Assembly: GCA_028829895.1 (NCBI GenBank)
Contig: CM054179.1
Location: 107,629,875-107,693,874, forward strand
Source of the DNA: Sinotaia quadrata
Lineage: Eukaryota; Mollusca; Gastropoda; Architaenioglossa; Viviparidae
Direction of reading: 5' to 3'
DNA: 64,000 bases
Numbering within the stretch: the stretch's first letter is position 1; every line of letters begins with the position of its first letter. Below, piece after piece: positions 63,659 to 64,000 of the stretch. The notes beneath the pieces were generated by a model that was not told where the DNA came from, did not search any database, and worked only from the letters and a program-made list of their open reading frames with translations. The position numbers were made by a program, and so were the translations under genes.

Positions 63659-64000
63659 TCAAATTTTAAAGAAAAATATTGATAGATAATAATCAATACT
63701 GTTTTTAAATTTTAAATAAGTTATTAAATGTACAGAATTTTGTTCATTATTAAAAATTATTTGACAATCATTAGTATTCAGTGCATTTAGAAACATGCCA
63801 TTTCTCTTTAATTCATCCTGCCATTTATTGTCCGCACTAATGAAATATTCATTAATAGGAAAATATGACGTATCACATGGAATATGGTGAGGAAACATTA
63901 GTTGTGATGATAATAGTATGTTTCCTGACAAAAGACACCCAGTTTGTTTTTTTATGTACATTACATTCGTATCTCTCACCACTTTTCGATATTGTTGCTG
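63659..64000 (-). CDS. Open frame running off the right edge, unrecognised
   Basis: On the minus strand a frame is open from the window edge (64000) to a stop at about 63659, 113 codons without a necessary start inside the window. The composition looks protein-like (for example SSQLMFPHHIPCDTSYFPIN and DELKRNGMFLNALNTNDCQ), unlike the repeat-derived frames elsewhere. I recognise no family. It lies on the strand opposite to the Ig cassettes and, if real, would be the 3' part of another gene or of a transposable element inside the first intron of cassette E. An AT-rich chance frame remains possible. Confidence 0.3.
   Translation of the reverse strand, partial: QQQYRKVVRDTNVMYIKKQTGCLLSGNILLSSQLMFPHHIPCDTSYFPINEYFISADNKWQDELKRNGMFLNALNTNDCQIIFNNEQNSVHLITYLKFKNSIDYYLSIFFFKI

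Overview
The window is a stretch of animal nuclear DNA: AT-rich, gene-poor, spliceosomal introns with normal GT-AG sites, and dense micro- and minisatellites. The most likely source is a mollusc, probably a gastropod. This rests on the character of the Ig-like domain, which recalls but is not identical to the Ig domains of gastropod FREP-type immune lectins, on the repeat style and on the LINE type. The taxon is an inference. There are no prokaryotic operons and no CRISPR arrays.

The only convincing protein-coding material is a family of cassettes, all on the + strand. A complete cassette is a short exon coding for a signal peptide (ATG to a phase-1 donor) followed by one 339-351 nt exon coding for a single Ig-like domain with phase-1 boundaries at both ends. 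I see Ig exon A (2079-2429; its leader exon is not visible), cassette B (8230-8317 + 9624-9965), cassette C (36226-36313 + 40712-41050), cassette D (46755-46821 + 51896-52237) and leader exon E (58081-58168; its Ig exon must lie beyond 64000). The four Ig exons share a CSG strand-B motif, a second pair of cysteines, a YGCN strand-F motif followed by an N-glycosylation sequon, and a Trp in the last strand. They lack the usual strand-C Trp. I see no fibrinogen, lectin, transmembrane or long terminal exon after any of them. Two models fit: an array of tandem small genes with short, hard-to-see last exons, or a bank of alternative leader+Ig cassettes spliced onto a shared constant region outside the window. 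From the end of an Ig exon to the next leader exon the distance is about 5.7-5.8 kb in three of four cases (A-B, C-D, D-E) and 26 kb in the fourth (B-C).

Layout: 1-2.1 kb, trinucleotide repeats, a LINE 3' end and a weak ORF. 2.1-8.2 kb, Ig exon A, a second LINE remnant on the minus strand, a 30-bp minisatellite and an ATCT array. 8.2-10 kb, cassette B. 10-36 kb, no convincing gene, but a succession of unrelated minisatellites (unit lengths about 21 to 83 bp), a 1.1 kb TAG array, and three copies of an unclassified dispersed repeat. 36-41 kb, cassette C. 41-46.7 kb, simple repeats and decayed arrays. 46.7-52.2 kb, cassette D, whose intron carries a hAT-like MITE and several arrays. 52-58 kb, mostly unremarkable. 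58-64 kb, leader E, an imperfect fold-back element made of 46-bp units, more arrays, and an open frame running off the right edge on the minus strand.
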